Below, in pieces: positions 1 to 8,041 of a DNA stretch of 64,000 bases. The notes below the pieces were generated by a model that saw only the letters and a list, made by a program, of their open reading frames with translations, had not been told where the DNA came from and made no database searches. The translations under genes were made by a program, and so were the position numbers. The stretch is taken from contig JAFYEZ010000013.1 of assembly GCA_017544005.1 (NCBI GenBank), positions 1-64,000 of the forward strand, given 5' to 3'. Position 1 is the stretch's first letter; each line of letters starts with the position of its first letter. Source of the DNA: Bacteroidales bacterium. Lineage in GTDB: Bacteria; Bacteroidota; Bacteroidia; Bacteroidales; UBA932.

Positions 1-446
1 AGCACGCGAAGTGGGACCGCGAGGACGGCTACGAAGTGCCGCGTGACTGCTACAACAGCTACTTCTACATCGTGGAAGACGACTCGCTAAACATCCTCGA
101 CAAGTTCCGCCTGCACGGCCGCAACTACATCGAGCACCTCACCGGTGGTTCCGCCCTCCACATGAACCTCGAGGAGCACCTCTCCAAGGAGCAGTATCGC
201 CAGTTGCTCAAGGTGGCCGCACAGGAAGGTTGCAACTACTTCACCTTCAACATTCCGAACACCATCTGCAACGACTGCGGCCATATCGACAAGCGCTACC
301 TCGGCGAGTGCCCGAAGTGCCACAGCAAGAATGTGGACTATGCAACCCGCATCATCGGCTACATGAAGCGCATCAGCTGCTTCTCGATGCCGCGCCAGAA
401 AGAAGCTGCCAAACGCTTCTACGCGAAAGCCTCCTCGCTGAAATAA
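1..446 (+). CDS. nrdD: Anaerobic ribonucleoside-triphosphate reductase, C-terminal part (5' truncated by window edge)
   Basis: The frame is open from base 3 and ends at TAA 444-446. This is the C-terminal end of the oxygen-sensitive class III reductase that makes dNTPs from NTPs using a glycyl radical. A zinc-type four-cysteine cluster is visible (CNDCG, then CPKC 14 residues later). It is followed by the glycyl-radical loop RIIGYMKR, in which the Gly is the expected radical site about 27 residues from the C-terminus. The stop codon shares a base with the nrdG start (TAATG), so the two are translationally coupled, as expected for a reductase and its activase. The rest of the catalytic barrel lies outside the window. 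Confidence 0.95.
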   Translation, partial: HAKWDREDGYEVPRDCYNSYFYIVEDDSLNILDKFRLHGRNYIEHLTGGSALHMNLEEHLSKEQYRQLLKVAAQEGCNYFTFNIPNTICNDCGHIDKRYLGECPKCHSKNVDYATRIIGYMKRISCFSMPRQKEAAKRFYAKASSLK

Positions 447-946
447 TGTTGAAATTCTACAACTTCGACATTGTTTTTCAGGAGATTCCGGACGAAACGA
501 CCCTGGCTGTGAACATAACCGGCTGCCCCTTCCGGTGCGAAGGTTGCCACAGCCCCCATCTTCGGGAAGACATCGGAGAGCCTCTCACGGAAGAGGCTCT
601 GCGTGTCTTGTCGGGCCGCTATGCCGGCATTACCTGCGTGGCGCTGATGGGCGGAGACGCCGATCCGGCGGCCGTTTCGGCGCTGGGTGGATTCATCCGC
701 CAGGGGCTCGGGCTGAAAAGCGCCTGGTATTCCGGCGCAGAGGAGATTCCGGAGGCGATTGACCGCAGCCACTTCGATTTTATCAAGATCGGGCCCTATC
801 GGGCGGAGGCCGGCGGATTGAAGGATCCTCACACCAACCAGCGGCTCTACGCGGTGCGGTCCGACGGTACGCTGGAAGACATTACCGACCGCATCCGCCG
901 GAAAGCGCCCTTCCCCGATGCGGAATCATCGTCCATTTTTGAATAA
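446..946 (+). CDS. nrdG: Anaerobic ribonucleotide reductase-activating protein (radical SAM)
   Basis: A 166-residue radical-SAM activase that generates the glycyl radical on NrdD using S-adenosylmethionine and a [4Fe-4S] cluster. The cluster motif CxxxCxxC is present as CPFRCEGC near residue 28, preceded by the family-typical NITGCPF. A Gly-rich segment (MGGDAD) follows at the expected SAM-contact position. The ATG at 446 overlaps the nrdD stop. Longer upstream frames run inside nrdD and lack family similarity. Length matches the short NrdG type. Transcription probably ends at the hairpin overlapping its last codons. Confidence 0.95.
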   Translation: MLKFYNFDIVFQEIPDETTLAVNITGCPFRCEGCHSPHLREDIGEPLTEEALRVLSGRYAGITCVALMGGDADPAAVSALGGFIRQGLGLKSAWYSGAEEIPEAIDRSHFDFIKIGPYRAEAGGLKDPHTNQRLYAVRSDGTLEDITDRIRRKAPFPDAESSSIFE

Positions 947-961
947 TGGACGATTTTTTTT
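931..961 (+). terminator. Rho-independent terminator after nrdDG
   Basis: A perfect 7-bp stem (GTCCATT at 931-937, AATGGAC at 945-951) with a 7-nt loop is followed directly by a run of eight T. The stem overlaps the nrdG stop codon. The loop also contains the -33 box of the following promoter. Confidence 0.85.
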
Positions 962-968
962 ATTTTTG
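938..968 (+). promoter_or_regulatory. Bacteroidota-type promoter for the C45/M14 hydrolase genes
   Basis: TTTG at 938-941 and TATTTTTG at 961-968 are separated by exactly 19 bases. This matches the Bacteroides -33/-7 consensus TTTG-N19-TAnnTTTG. A start site near 974 would leave almost no leader before ATG 980 but about 18 nt before ATG 992, which favours 992 as the translation start. Confidence 0.75.
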
Positions 969-991
969 AGCAAAATACAATGGATCGAATC

Positions 992-2242
992 ATGAAAACA
1001 TTCCGCAAAGCAGCGCTCGCGCTGACACTTCTCCTCTTCGCAAGCGCCGCAGTCTCGTATGCTTGCACCAGCATCATCGTTTCCGGTAAAGTGACGCCCG
1101 ACGGACGTCCGCTCATCTGGAAAAACCGCGATACGGGCGCAGCCCGCAACATCATGCGCCACTTCCCGGCCGTAGATGGCAAATATGCCTTCACCGCCAT
1201 CGTGGCGGAGAAATCCAAAGATCCCGCATCCGTCTGGGTGGGCAGCAACTCCGAGGGTTTCTGCATCTTCAACACCGTTTCCTACAACATCGAGCCCGAT
1301 ACGCTGAACGCCAAGAGCGGCAGCAACGGCAGCCTGATGCGCAAGGCCCTCGAGCAGTGCGCGACGGTGGACGAATTCGAAAAGATGCTCAACGACCTTC
1401 CCAAACCCTGGCGGGTGGAGACCAACTACGGCGTGATGGACGCCCAGGGCAACGCCGCTTACTTCGAGGTCGGCAACAACGCCTATTATAAATATGACGT
1501 GAACGACCCGAACGTTGCGCCGGACGGCTACCTCGTGCGCAGCAACTTCTCCTACAACGGCCGTCCCCGGATCGAGGGCAAGGGCCACTGCCGCTACATG
1601 ACCGCAGAGGCGTTGACCCGCAAGGGCCTCGAAGTGGGTATTACGCCGGAGTTTCTGCTGAACAACCACGTCCGCTGCTATGCCAACGTCCTGATGGATC
1701 TCAACCTTCGCGGTGACGAGAACCATGCCCCCAAAACCACGGGCTGGGCATTCGACAACGATTTTATCACCCGCAAGACCACGACCTGCAGTGTCGTCAT
1801 CACGGGCGTGAAGCCGGGCGAGAACCCCGAACTGACCACCATGTGGACCGTCGTCAGCTATCCGGGCACCACGGTGGCCGTTCCCGTCTGGGAAGCGGTC
1901 GGTGAAGAGGGCCTTCCGGTGATGCTCCGCGGCGATGACAAATACCAGGCACCCCTCTCCAAGTGGGGCTACAAGCTCAAGGAGCGCGCATACTGCTTCG
2001 ACCTGGACAACAACGAGGACAATCACAAGCGCTACTTCAACTGGGAGCTCTTCTACAACGGCGAAGGCACCGGTTACCTGCAGAAGGTGCTCCGGCTTGA
2101 GGCCGAGATCATCCCGCCCTATCGGGAGGCGCTCACCCGCTGGTATGCCGCCGGGAAGATTGACCGCGACGAGCTGAAGAAACTCAATGCTGTCTCAGAC
2201 GAAAAGATCGAGACCTTCTACAAAGCGAACTTCGATTTATAA
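992..2242 (+). CDS. Secreted C45/penicillin-acylase-like Ntn hydrolase
   Basis: A 416-residue exported protein with a signal peptide (KTFRKAALALTLLLFASAAV). It is followed by A-C-T-S-I-I, where the Cys becomes the N-terminal nucleophile after processing. This is the hallmark of choloylglycine-hydrolase/C45 Ntn hydrolases that cleave linear amides. WKNRD (about residue 39) and the later NYGVMDAQGNAAYFEV and RSNF segments fit the family's core strands. The substrate is not readable: N-acyl amino acids, peptides or bile-salt-like amides are all possible. An in-frame ATG at 980 is the alternative start, but the promoter geometry favours 992. The M14 peptidase follows after 12 bases, so the two are probably co-transcribed. 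Confidence 0.85.
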   Translation: MKTFRKAALALTLLLFASAAVSYACTSIIVSGKVTPDGRPLIWKNRDTGAARNIMRHFPAVDGKYAFTAIVAEKSKDPASVWVGSNSEGFCIFNTVSYNIEPDTLNAKSGSNGSLMRKALEQCATVDEFEKMLNDLPKPWRVETNYGVMDAQGNAAYFEVGNNAYYKYDVNDPNVAPDGYLVRSNFSYNGRPRIEGKGHCRYMTAEALTRKGLEVGITPEFLLNNHVRCYANVLMDLNLRGDENHAPKTTGWAFDNDFITRKTTTCSVVITGVKPGENPELTTMWTVVSYPGTTVAVPVWEAVGEEGLPVMLRGDDKYQAPLSKWGYKLKERAYCFDLDNNEDNHKRYFNWELFYNGEGTGYLQKVLRLEAEIIPPYREALTRWYAAGKIDRDELKKLNAVSDEKIETFYKANFDL

Positions 2243-2254
2243 GTCATTCATACA

Positions 2255-4789
2255 ATGAGCAATTTCAAAAGCAATCTTGCAGCAGTCGTCCTCGGGGCGA
2301 CTGCCTTGCTTACGGGCCTGACCGCTTCTGCGCAGCCCGGAAGCCCTGCCGCCGTTCCCACCGATCCGGCGACTGTGGAGTACTTCCTGCCTGTCTCGGG
2401 TGAGAGCTACAATCCGGCCATTCAGACGCCGAACGCCTTCTTCGGATTTGAGGTAGGCGAACGCCTGGCTGACTGGGGTGACATCACCCGCTACATGAAT
2501 TACCTTGCGCAGGCCTCCGACCGCGTTTCCCTCAAAACCTTCGGCAAGACCTTCGAGGGCCGTCCTTTCCTGCATGTCTATATCACGGCGCCCAAGAATC
2601 AGGCACGCCTGGAGCAAATCCGCCAGGAGCACATGCAGTTGCTGGATCCTCAGGTTTCCGGGGATCTGAATATCGATGCCCTGCCGCTCGTGATCAACCT
2701 GGGCGGCACCATCCACGGCAACGAGATTTCCGGCAGCCAGGCCCTGCTGGCCATCGCCTACTACTTTACCGCCGTGCAGGGTGCAAAAATCGAGAAGACG
2801 CTGGAGAATACCGTCCTGATCCTGACGCCGGGCTTCAACCCGGACGGCCTGAACCGCTTCTGTTCGTGGATCAACACCACGGCCAGCCGCAACCATTTCC
2901 TGGACCGTCAGGGGCGCGAGTACCGCGAGGCGATGCCCTCTTCGCGCGCCAACCACTACTGGATGGACTGCAACCGTGACTGGCTGACCGCCCAGCACGA
3001 TGTGGGCCGCAACGGCGCTGCGATGTATGAATACTGGATGCCGACCGTGCTGCTCGACATGCACGAAATGGGCACCCGCAACCTCTTCTATTTCAGCCCG
3101 GGCGATCCGAACCGTACCTACCATTATATCCCGCAGGAGAACCAGGATCTGACCCTGGCCATTTCCAAATATACGGCGCGCAACCTCAAGTCTATCGGCA
3201 CGCAGTTCTATACCCGCCGCGGCTATGATGACTTCTTTATCGGCAAGGGCGCCTGCTACGGCGATATCCAGGGTTCCGTCTGCATCCTGCATGAGGCGGC
3301 TTCCTCCCGCGGACACCTGGCCAACTCCCCCAAGAACGGCAACTTCTCGCTGCCCGAAACCATCCGCTGGCAGGGCCATGCCGCCATGGCTGTTGTGGAA
3401 GGCGCCATCGCCAACCGCTACGCGCTGATGGATTACCAGCGCCGCTTCTATGTCAATGCAGCAGTTGCTGCTGCGCAGGATGCGAACCAGGGCTACCTCT
3501 TTGACGCTCGCGGCGACAAGGCCCTTGCCTGGCACTTCATTGACAACCTGCGCCTGCACGAAATCGACGTCTATAAGACGACCGACAAGCAGGGGGGCGA
3601 ACGCTACTATGTCCCGTTCCGCCAGAAGCACTATTATAAGATCAAAGGCATCTTCGAGGATATCACCGAATACCAGGACAGCGTCTTCTATGACATCTCC
3701 ACCTGGTCGCCGGCCCGGGCCTATGGCCTGAACTACGGCCTGACCCAGGAAGCGCCCAAGGTGGCCGAAAAGATCGAAAAGTGGGACTTCCCGCAGGGAA
3801 CCGTGACGGGCGGCGTGAGCCCCATCGGCTATGCGTTCAGCGACGGCGACTACTATGCGCCGTATCTGATCGGCGCCCTGCAGAAGAAGGGCATCCGCGT
3901 GGAGGTGGCTCCCCAGCCTTTCGAGTACCGCTACAAGGCCGCCAAGGTCAAGAAGAGCTTCCCCGCCGGCACACTGATCGTTCCGGTAAATGACCAGCCG
4001 TTGGATGCGGAGGCCCTCTATGCCCTACTCACTGAAGAGGCCGCCAAGAGCGCCGTCGATCTGACTGCCCTGCAGGCCGACAAACGCAAAGGCTTCGACC
4101 TGGGCAGCGTCAAGCGTGAAGTGGTCCGCCAGCCCCGCACGGCGCTGATCACCTCAAGCAGCGCCTCCATCATGCAAGGCTCCCTGTGGTACCTGCTCGA
4201 TGCGCGCTATGCGATGAACCACACGCTGGTCGAGGCGACCTCCCTGGCTGATTCCGCTTTCGATTTCAAGCGCTACGATGCGGTGATCTTCGCCGGCAAC
4301 GGCACCCCCAAGCCGGAGAAATATGCCGAAGCTTACACAAAACTGACCGAATGGGTGAATGAGGGCGGTACGCTGATCCTGATTGGCGGCGCCAACCACG
4401 TGGGTGAATATATCGGTGCCATGAAGCCGAAGGTTCGCTATGCCAAGAGCAACATCAGCGGCGCCGTGCTGAATGCGGAGCTGGTGGGCGAAAGTCCGGT
4501 TCTCTGGGGCTACGACCGTAAGGACCTGGATCTCTTCAAGGCCCGCGCTACAGCCTGGAAGATGCCCGCTGATGCCAACGTGATTCTGCGTTTCTCCGCG
4601 GAACCCTATCGCTCCGGCTACATCACGCCGCACAATATCGAACGGCTCGCCGGCTCGCCGGCTGCCGCAACGGTCAAGGTCGGCAAAGGTTCGGTGGTTT
4701 ATTTCCTGGATGAGGTGAACTACCGCTCCTACTGGTTCTGCACGAACCACCTGCTGACCAACGCAATTTATTTCGGAAATCTGCTTTAG
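2255..4789 (+). CDS. Secreted M14-family zinc carboxypeptidase
   Basis: An 844-residue exported protein with a signal peptide ending near TASAQ (residues 1-27). The M14 zinc ligands are visible as HGNE (His154, Glu157) and a third His in LLDMHEMG (about 270). Substrate-site residues typical of the fold occur around NPDGLNRF and MDCNRDW. The last third (about 560-844) resembles the extra alpha/beta, ThuA/glutaminase-like domain common in large Bacteroidota M14 enzymes. It is likely a periplasmic or surface peptidase that trims peptides. It ends with TAG and overlaps the convergent ABC transporter gene by 4 bp. Confidence 0.88.
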   Translation: MSNFKSNLAAVVLGATALLTGLTASAQPGSPAAVPTDPATVEYFLPVSGESYNPAIQTPNAFFGFEVGERLADWGDITRYMNYLAQASDRVSLKTFGKTFEGRPFLHVYITAPKNQARLEQIRQEHMQLLDPQVSGDLNIDALPLVINLGGTIHGNEISGSQALLAIAYYFTAVQGAKIEKTLENTVLILTPGFNPDGLNRFCSWINTTASRNHFLDRQGREYREAMPSSRANHYWMDCNRDWLTAQHDVGRNGAAMYEYWMPTVLLDMHEMGTRNLFYFSPGDPNRTYHYIPQENQDLTLAISKYTARNLKSIGTQFYTRRGYDDFFIGKGACYGDIQGSVCILHEAASSRGHLANSPKNGNFSLPETIRWQGHAAMAVVEGAIANRYALMDYQRRFYVNAAVAAAQDANQGYLFDARGDKALAWHFIDNLRLHEIDVYKTTDKQGGERYYVPFRQKHYYKIKGIFEDITEYQDSVFYDISTWSPARAYGLNYGLTQEAPKVAEKIEKWDFPQGTVTGGVSPIGYAFSDGDYYAPYLIGALQKKGIRVEVAPQPFEYRYKAAKVKKSFPAGTLIVPVNDQPLDAEALYALLTEEAAKSAVDLTALQADKRKGFDLGSVKREVVRQPRTALITSSSASIMQGSLWYLLDARYAMNHTLVEATSLADSAFDFKRYDAVIFAGNGTPKPEKYAEAYTKLTEWVNEGGTLILIGGANHVGEYIGAMKPKVRYAKSNISGAVLNAELVGESPVLWGYDRKDLDLFKARATAWKMPADANVILRFSAEPYRSGYITPHNIERLAGSPAAATVKVGKGSVVYFLDEVNYRSYWFCTNHLLTNAIYFGNLL

Positions 4790-6420
4790 CGGCTTGCGGG
4801 GCCGATACTCAGTACGGTGTCGGCCGCGGAAGTCACTGCCTCCCGATGGGAGATGAACAGAATGGTCTTGCGCCCGTGAAAGCGGGCGCTAAGATTTTGT
4901 AGCAACCGCTCTTCGGTTGCCGGATCGATCGCGGAGGTAGCCTCGTCGAGCACGAGGATGCCGCCGCTGTGGAGCAGGCCGCGGGCAATGGCGATGCGCT
5001 GCGCCTGACCTTCACTCAGGCCGCCTCCCTTCTCGCTGCACGGCGTGTCGAGCCCCTGCGGCAGGTCAAAGACGAATTCCGCCGCCGCCAGCTCCAGCGC
5101 TTCCCGCAGCTGCGCTTCATCGGCCTCGGGGGCCACCCACTGCAGGTTTTCGCGGATGGTGCCGCTCAGCAGGGTGTTGCCCTGGGGCACATACATAAAG
5201 TTGCTCCGGAGGTCGGGTCCGACGGGCATGCCGCCTACCCGGATGGATCCCTTCTGTGGCTGCAACAACCCCAGGATCAGTCGGATCAGCGTGCTCTTTC
5301 CGATTCCGGTGTGACCGGCGATGGCGGTCATTTCGCCCCCCTTGAAGGTAAAGGAGAAGTCCTTGAAGACCGGTTCGGCCTGTCCTTCGTAGGCAAAGGT
5401 CATCCTGTCAATCACGATGTCAGGCGCCCCCTCGAGCAGGATATCCTTGCCGTGGGCTTCCAGCGGCAGTTCTTCCAGCTCCATGAGCCGCTCCACGGAG
5501 GTGAGCGAGTGGATGAAGGCGGGCACGTGGCGCGCCAGCTCCGCGATCGGGCGCTGAATCTGGCCCACCAGCTGCAGGAAGGCGGTCATCATACCGTAAG
5601 TGACGGCGCCCGAGCGGATGCCGAAGACGCCCCAGAGGAAGGCGGCCGCATAGCCGGAGAGGAAGCCGAGCCCCATGAAGCTGCGGGCCACGGCATTGTA
5701 GTTCGTGCGCTGGATGGTGGCATCCCGCACATCCTTCTGCAGCCAGCCCAGCCGCTGAAGCACCTTTTCGGTACCGATCAGGGTGAGCACGACGATCCTA
5801 TTCAGCAGGTTCTCCTGCATGTAGGCCTGGATCTCGCTGTCCCCCGCGCGGATCCGGGCGGTGAGGCGGCGCAGCGTGCGGAAGAAGAGCCGGCTGCCCA
5901 GCACGGCGGCCAGCATCAGGATAATCAGAATCCAGGAGAGGTTGGGGGAGAGGGTGAGCAGGAAGAGGGAGGCGGCCACCAGCTGGCAAAGGGTGACGAT
6001 CGCGCCCGGCAGGCGGGAGCAGAGCAGCTCCACCACCACGCGGATGTCCTCTTCCAGGCGGTTGACCGTGTCCCCGCTGTGGAAGGCCTCCCGGCCGGTC
6101 CAGACGCTCCGCAGCACATGGCTGAAGGTCTGGTGCCGGAATTGATTCTGTGCCGTTACCGTAATGTAGCTCTCCCACCAGGAACTGGCTACGGTAGAAA
6201 GAATCTGCGCGAGCAAGATGGCGGCCATGATGGCGATGTTCTCACCCAGCGGGGCCGCCAGCGTTCCGGTGGCGATATCCACCAGCCGCTTGCAGATCCA
6301 GACAAAAGCCAGCGAAGCGGCAATCCGCACCAGGCCGATCGCCACGCCGACGGCGACGGGCCCTCGCAGCGGGCGCGCCATCGTGCGCAGTCCTTTGAGA
6401 CAGGTGCGGAAACTCTTCAT
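4786..6420 (-). CDS. ABC exporter, fused membrane and ATPase domains
   Basis: A 544-residue half-transporter of the type I exporter fold. Several membrane helices occupy residues 20-290 and the nucleotide-binding domain 330-544. Walker A is GHTGIGKST (369-377), the signature LSEGQAQR (468-475), Walker B ILVLDEA (488-494), and the switch His is in FISHRE. The domain order and length fit peptide/lipid exporters such as those in RiPP clusters. No C39 peptidase domain is present; a separate S26-type peptidase is encoded just upstream. It starts 3 bases after the PqqD-like gene and is the last gene of the susCD-kinase-peptidase-PqqD-ABC unit. The cargo is unknown. Confidence 0.9.
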   Translation of the reverse strand: MKSFRTCLKGLRTMARPLRGPVAVGVAIGLVRIAASLAFVWICKRLVDIATGTLAAPLGENIAIMAAILLAQILSTVASSWWESYITVTAQNQFRHQTFSHVLRSVWTGREAFHSGDTVNRLEEDIRVVVELLCSRLPGAIVTLCQLVAASLFLLTLSPNLSWILIILMLAAVLGSRLFFRTLRRLTARIRAGDSEIQAYMQENLLNRIVVLTLIGTEKVLQRLGWLQKDVRDATIQRTNYNAVARSFMGLGFLSGYAAAFLWGVFGIRSGAVTYGMMTAFLQLVGQIQRPIAELARHVPAFIHSLTSVERLMELEELPLEAHGKDILLEGAPDIVIDRMTFAYEGQAEPVFKDFSFTFKGGEMTAIAGHTGIGKSTLIRLILGLLQPQKGSIRVGGMPVGPDLRSNFMYVPQGNTLLSGTIRENLQWVAPEADEAQLREALELAAAEFVFDLPQGLDTPCSEKGGGLSEGQAQRIAIARGLLHSGGILVLDEATSAIDPATEERLLQNLSARFHGRKTILFISHREAVTSAADTVLSIGPASR

Positions 6421-6423
6421 CGG

Positions 6424-6693
6424 TTATTCGTCAAGCAGTTCGGCTTTGCGCCAGTTTTCTACCAGCGTGGCGGCGTCAGCGGCAGCCGTGGCCTCGTCCA
6501 CCTCGTAGTTGTCGCAGAGCAGCCGGGTGATGGTGTCGGTGGTGAAATCCTTGCCGGAGAGCTCCTTCCAGAGGAAGGCGGCCGTGCCGTTGAGGGAGAT
6601 CATTTTATTGAAGTTGACTTGCGCGATGCCTTCGCCCACCACGATGAACTCGCGGCCGAGCGGGCGCAATTTGAATCCTTCTTTCAGTTTCAT
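6424..6693 (-). CDS. PqqD-like (RRE-fold) protein
   Basis: An 89-residue protein from ATG 6693. The pattern LKLRPLGREFIVVGEG-like strands, then NxxxxLNGTAAFLW and a C-terminal helix (VENWRKAELLDE), is that of PqqD family proteins. These winged-helix modules bind the leader of ribosomally made, modified peptides and present it to the modifying enzyme. Upstream in-frame extension to 6834 runs inside the peptidase gene and adds no PqqD-like sequence. It is separated by 1 base from the peptidase and 3 bases from the ABC gene. No radical-SAM or cyclase partner is encoded nearby, so its client is unclear. Confidence 0.8.
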   Translation of the reverse strand: MKLKEGFKLRPLGREFIVVGEGIAQVNFNKMISLNGTAAFLWKELSGKDFTTDTITRLLCDNYEVDEATAAADAATLVENWRKAELLDE

Positions 6694-6694
6694 A

Positions 6695-7129
6695 TCAGGC
6701 GGTTTTATAAATTCTGCGGTAGATGAAGAGCAGATAGCGGCGCACGGGGCGCAGCCACTGCCAGAGGCGGGCTTTGCCGGGTTTACGGCGCTTCCCGCCG
6801 GGGCGGATATAGGCAATCGCGGTGCCGAGCACATCGGCCGTGGTGCAGGCCTCCGTGCCGCGGATGTTGCCGTCGCCCATCAGGGTGAGCCGTTCCCCCT
6901 CGATGGCCCGCACGCGGTGGAGCACATACCGTCCCGGTGCAATCTGGGCCAGGACGACATCGCCCTTTTCCACCTGCGGCAGTTTGCGAAGCTGTACGCT
7001 GTCGCACTCGTTCCGGAGGAAGGGAAGCATGCTGTTGCCCTTGACGGAAAGCTCCACGTCCCGCCCCTCCGCGAGCAGCGCACCCGCTTCCGCGAGCAGG
7101 ATCTCGTTGGGCAGGATGCGTTTCTCCAT
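6695..7129 (-). CDS. S24/S26-type signal-peptidase-like protein
   Basis: A 144-residue protein with the Ser region KGNSMLP (Ser33), then YVLHRV (His71) and MGDGN (Asp86). A His rather than a Lys in the second box resembles the SipW/ER-type Ser-His signal peptidases, not LexA. The hydrophobic segment is at the C-terminus (LLFIYRRIY), so membrane anchoring is weak or reversed. It could remove a leader from an exported peptide handled by the neighbouring ABC transporter. The ATG overlaps the upstream kinase stop by one base (TGATG), which indicates coupled translation. Confidence 0.75.
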   Translation of the reverse strand: MEKRILPNEILLAEAGALLAEGRDVELSVKGNSMLPFLRNECDSVQLRKLPQVEKGDVVLAQIAPGRYVLHRVRAIEGERLTLMGDGNIRGTEACTTADVLGTAIAYIRPGGKRRKPGKARLWQWLRPVRRYLLFIYRRIYKTA

Positions 7130-8028
7130 CAGCGGGCGATTGTGTCGTGGCAGAGCCGGGCTGCGGCCGCATCGGGCAGGCAGTCCAGCACATAGCAGGG
7201 GATATCGAGCGCCACCTTTTCAATGGAGGCGTGCATGCCATCGCCGATCTCGGGGATGGCACGCAGACCGGAACAGGAAGGATAGACCGTTGCGTAGGCC
7301 TCGAAGAGGCTGCAGCGGCGGATCCGGTTCTCCGGATACTGGTTGAGGCGGACAATTCCGCCCACCGGGGCATCGAGGTCGCGGTAGCAGGGGGTCTTGC
7401 CGCTCCACGGGGAGCCATAAACCCGCACGGTGCCGTCATCCCCGATCCGGATGATGGGATTGTCGTCGTTGAGCAACTCGCTGCCCGGGATGTGGTCCAG
7501 CCACAGGCGGGAGTGGGTGCTCTTGCCGGTGCCGCTCTTGCCGAGGAACAGGTAGCCGCGGCCCCCGTTCAGAATCACGGAAGCATGCAGTTCCAGCGTG
7601 CCGAGCGGTGCAGTGCGGAAGGCGTAGAGCAGCATCAGCGCATTGTTGATGGCAAACTCGCCGACGGCCTCCGCACTGGCGGTGGCCAGTTGGGCGCGGG
7701 AGAAGTCCGCAGATACGGTCATCCGCGCGCAGATGTTCATCGACTGCAGCGGCGCCATCTCGAAGATCCACGCCAGGTTGCGCGGATCCTCGGGATTGCC
7801 GTTTCGGTAGATTTCAATGCGGGGCTGGTCGGGATCCCCGGCCTTTTCCGTATAGACGGGAATCTTGACCACGGGATCCATCCGCTCCACATATTCCAGC
7901 TCGAACAGCGCCCTGTCGCCGGGTTCGGTAAGGAAAGGGGCGTAATTGCCCAGTCTTCCCCACAGGGGGGAGCCGTCCGCCAGGGTAAGGGCGAAACGGT
8001 GTCCGGCGACAAGGTACTGTTGCGTCAT
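7129..8028 (-). CDS. HPr-kinase-like P-loop protein
   Basis: A 299-residue protein. The C-terminal half carries the HPr kinase/phosphorylase core: LELHAS (His148), Walker A GKSGTGKST (163-171), the acidic NDDNP box (187-190), and a later GxPWSGKT loop. The N-terminal 130 residues are unlike HprK and have no recognised fold. Such stand-alone HprK-like proteins occur in Bacteroidota and Firmicutes next to PqqD-like and ABC genes, and some phosphorylate peptides in lasso-type clusters. Here they suggest a peptide kinase rather than carbon-catabolite control. Start chosen at ATG 8028; the alternative at 8064 would overlap susD. Confidence 0.75.
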   Translation of the reverse strand: MTQQYLVAGHRFALTLADGSPLWGRLGNYAPFLTEPGDRALFELEYVERMDPVVKIPVYTEKAGDPDQPRIEIYRNGNPEDPRNLAWIFEMAPLQSMNICARMTVSADFSRAQLATASAEAVGEFAINNALMLLYAFRTAPLGTLELHASVILNGGRGYLFLGKSGTGKSTHSRLWLDHIPGSELLNDDNPIIRIGDDGTVRVYGSPWSGKTPCYRDLDAPVGGIVRLNQYPENRIRRCSLFEAYATVYPSCSGLRAIPEIGDGMHASIEKVALDIPCYVLDCLPDAAAARLCHDTIAR

Positions 8029-8041
8029 GGTCTTAAGCGGA

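Noticed and set aside
4969-6726. Plus-strand open frame opposite the ABC exporter.
   Set aside because: It is antisense to a protein with Walker A, signature and Walker B motifs and has an unlikely His/Glu/Gln-rich sequence.
4786-8028. Complete lasso-peptide cluster.
   Set aside because: There is no B2 transglutaminase-type protease, no asparagine-synthetase-like cyclase and no precursor; only the RRE-like, kinase-like and ABC parts are present.
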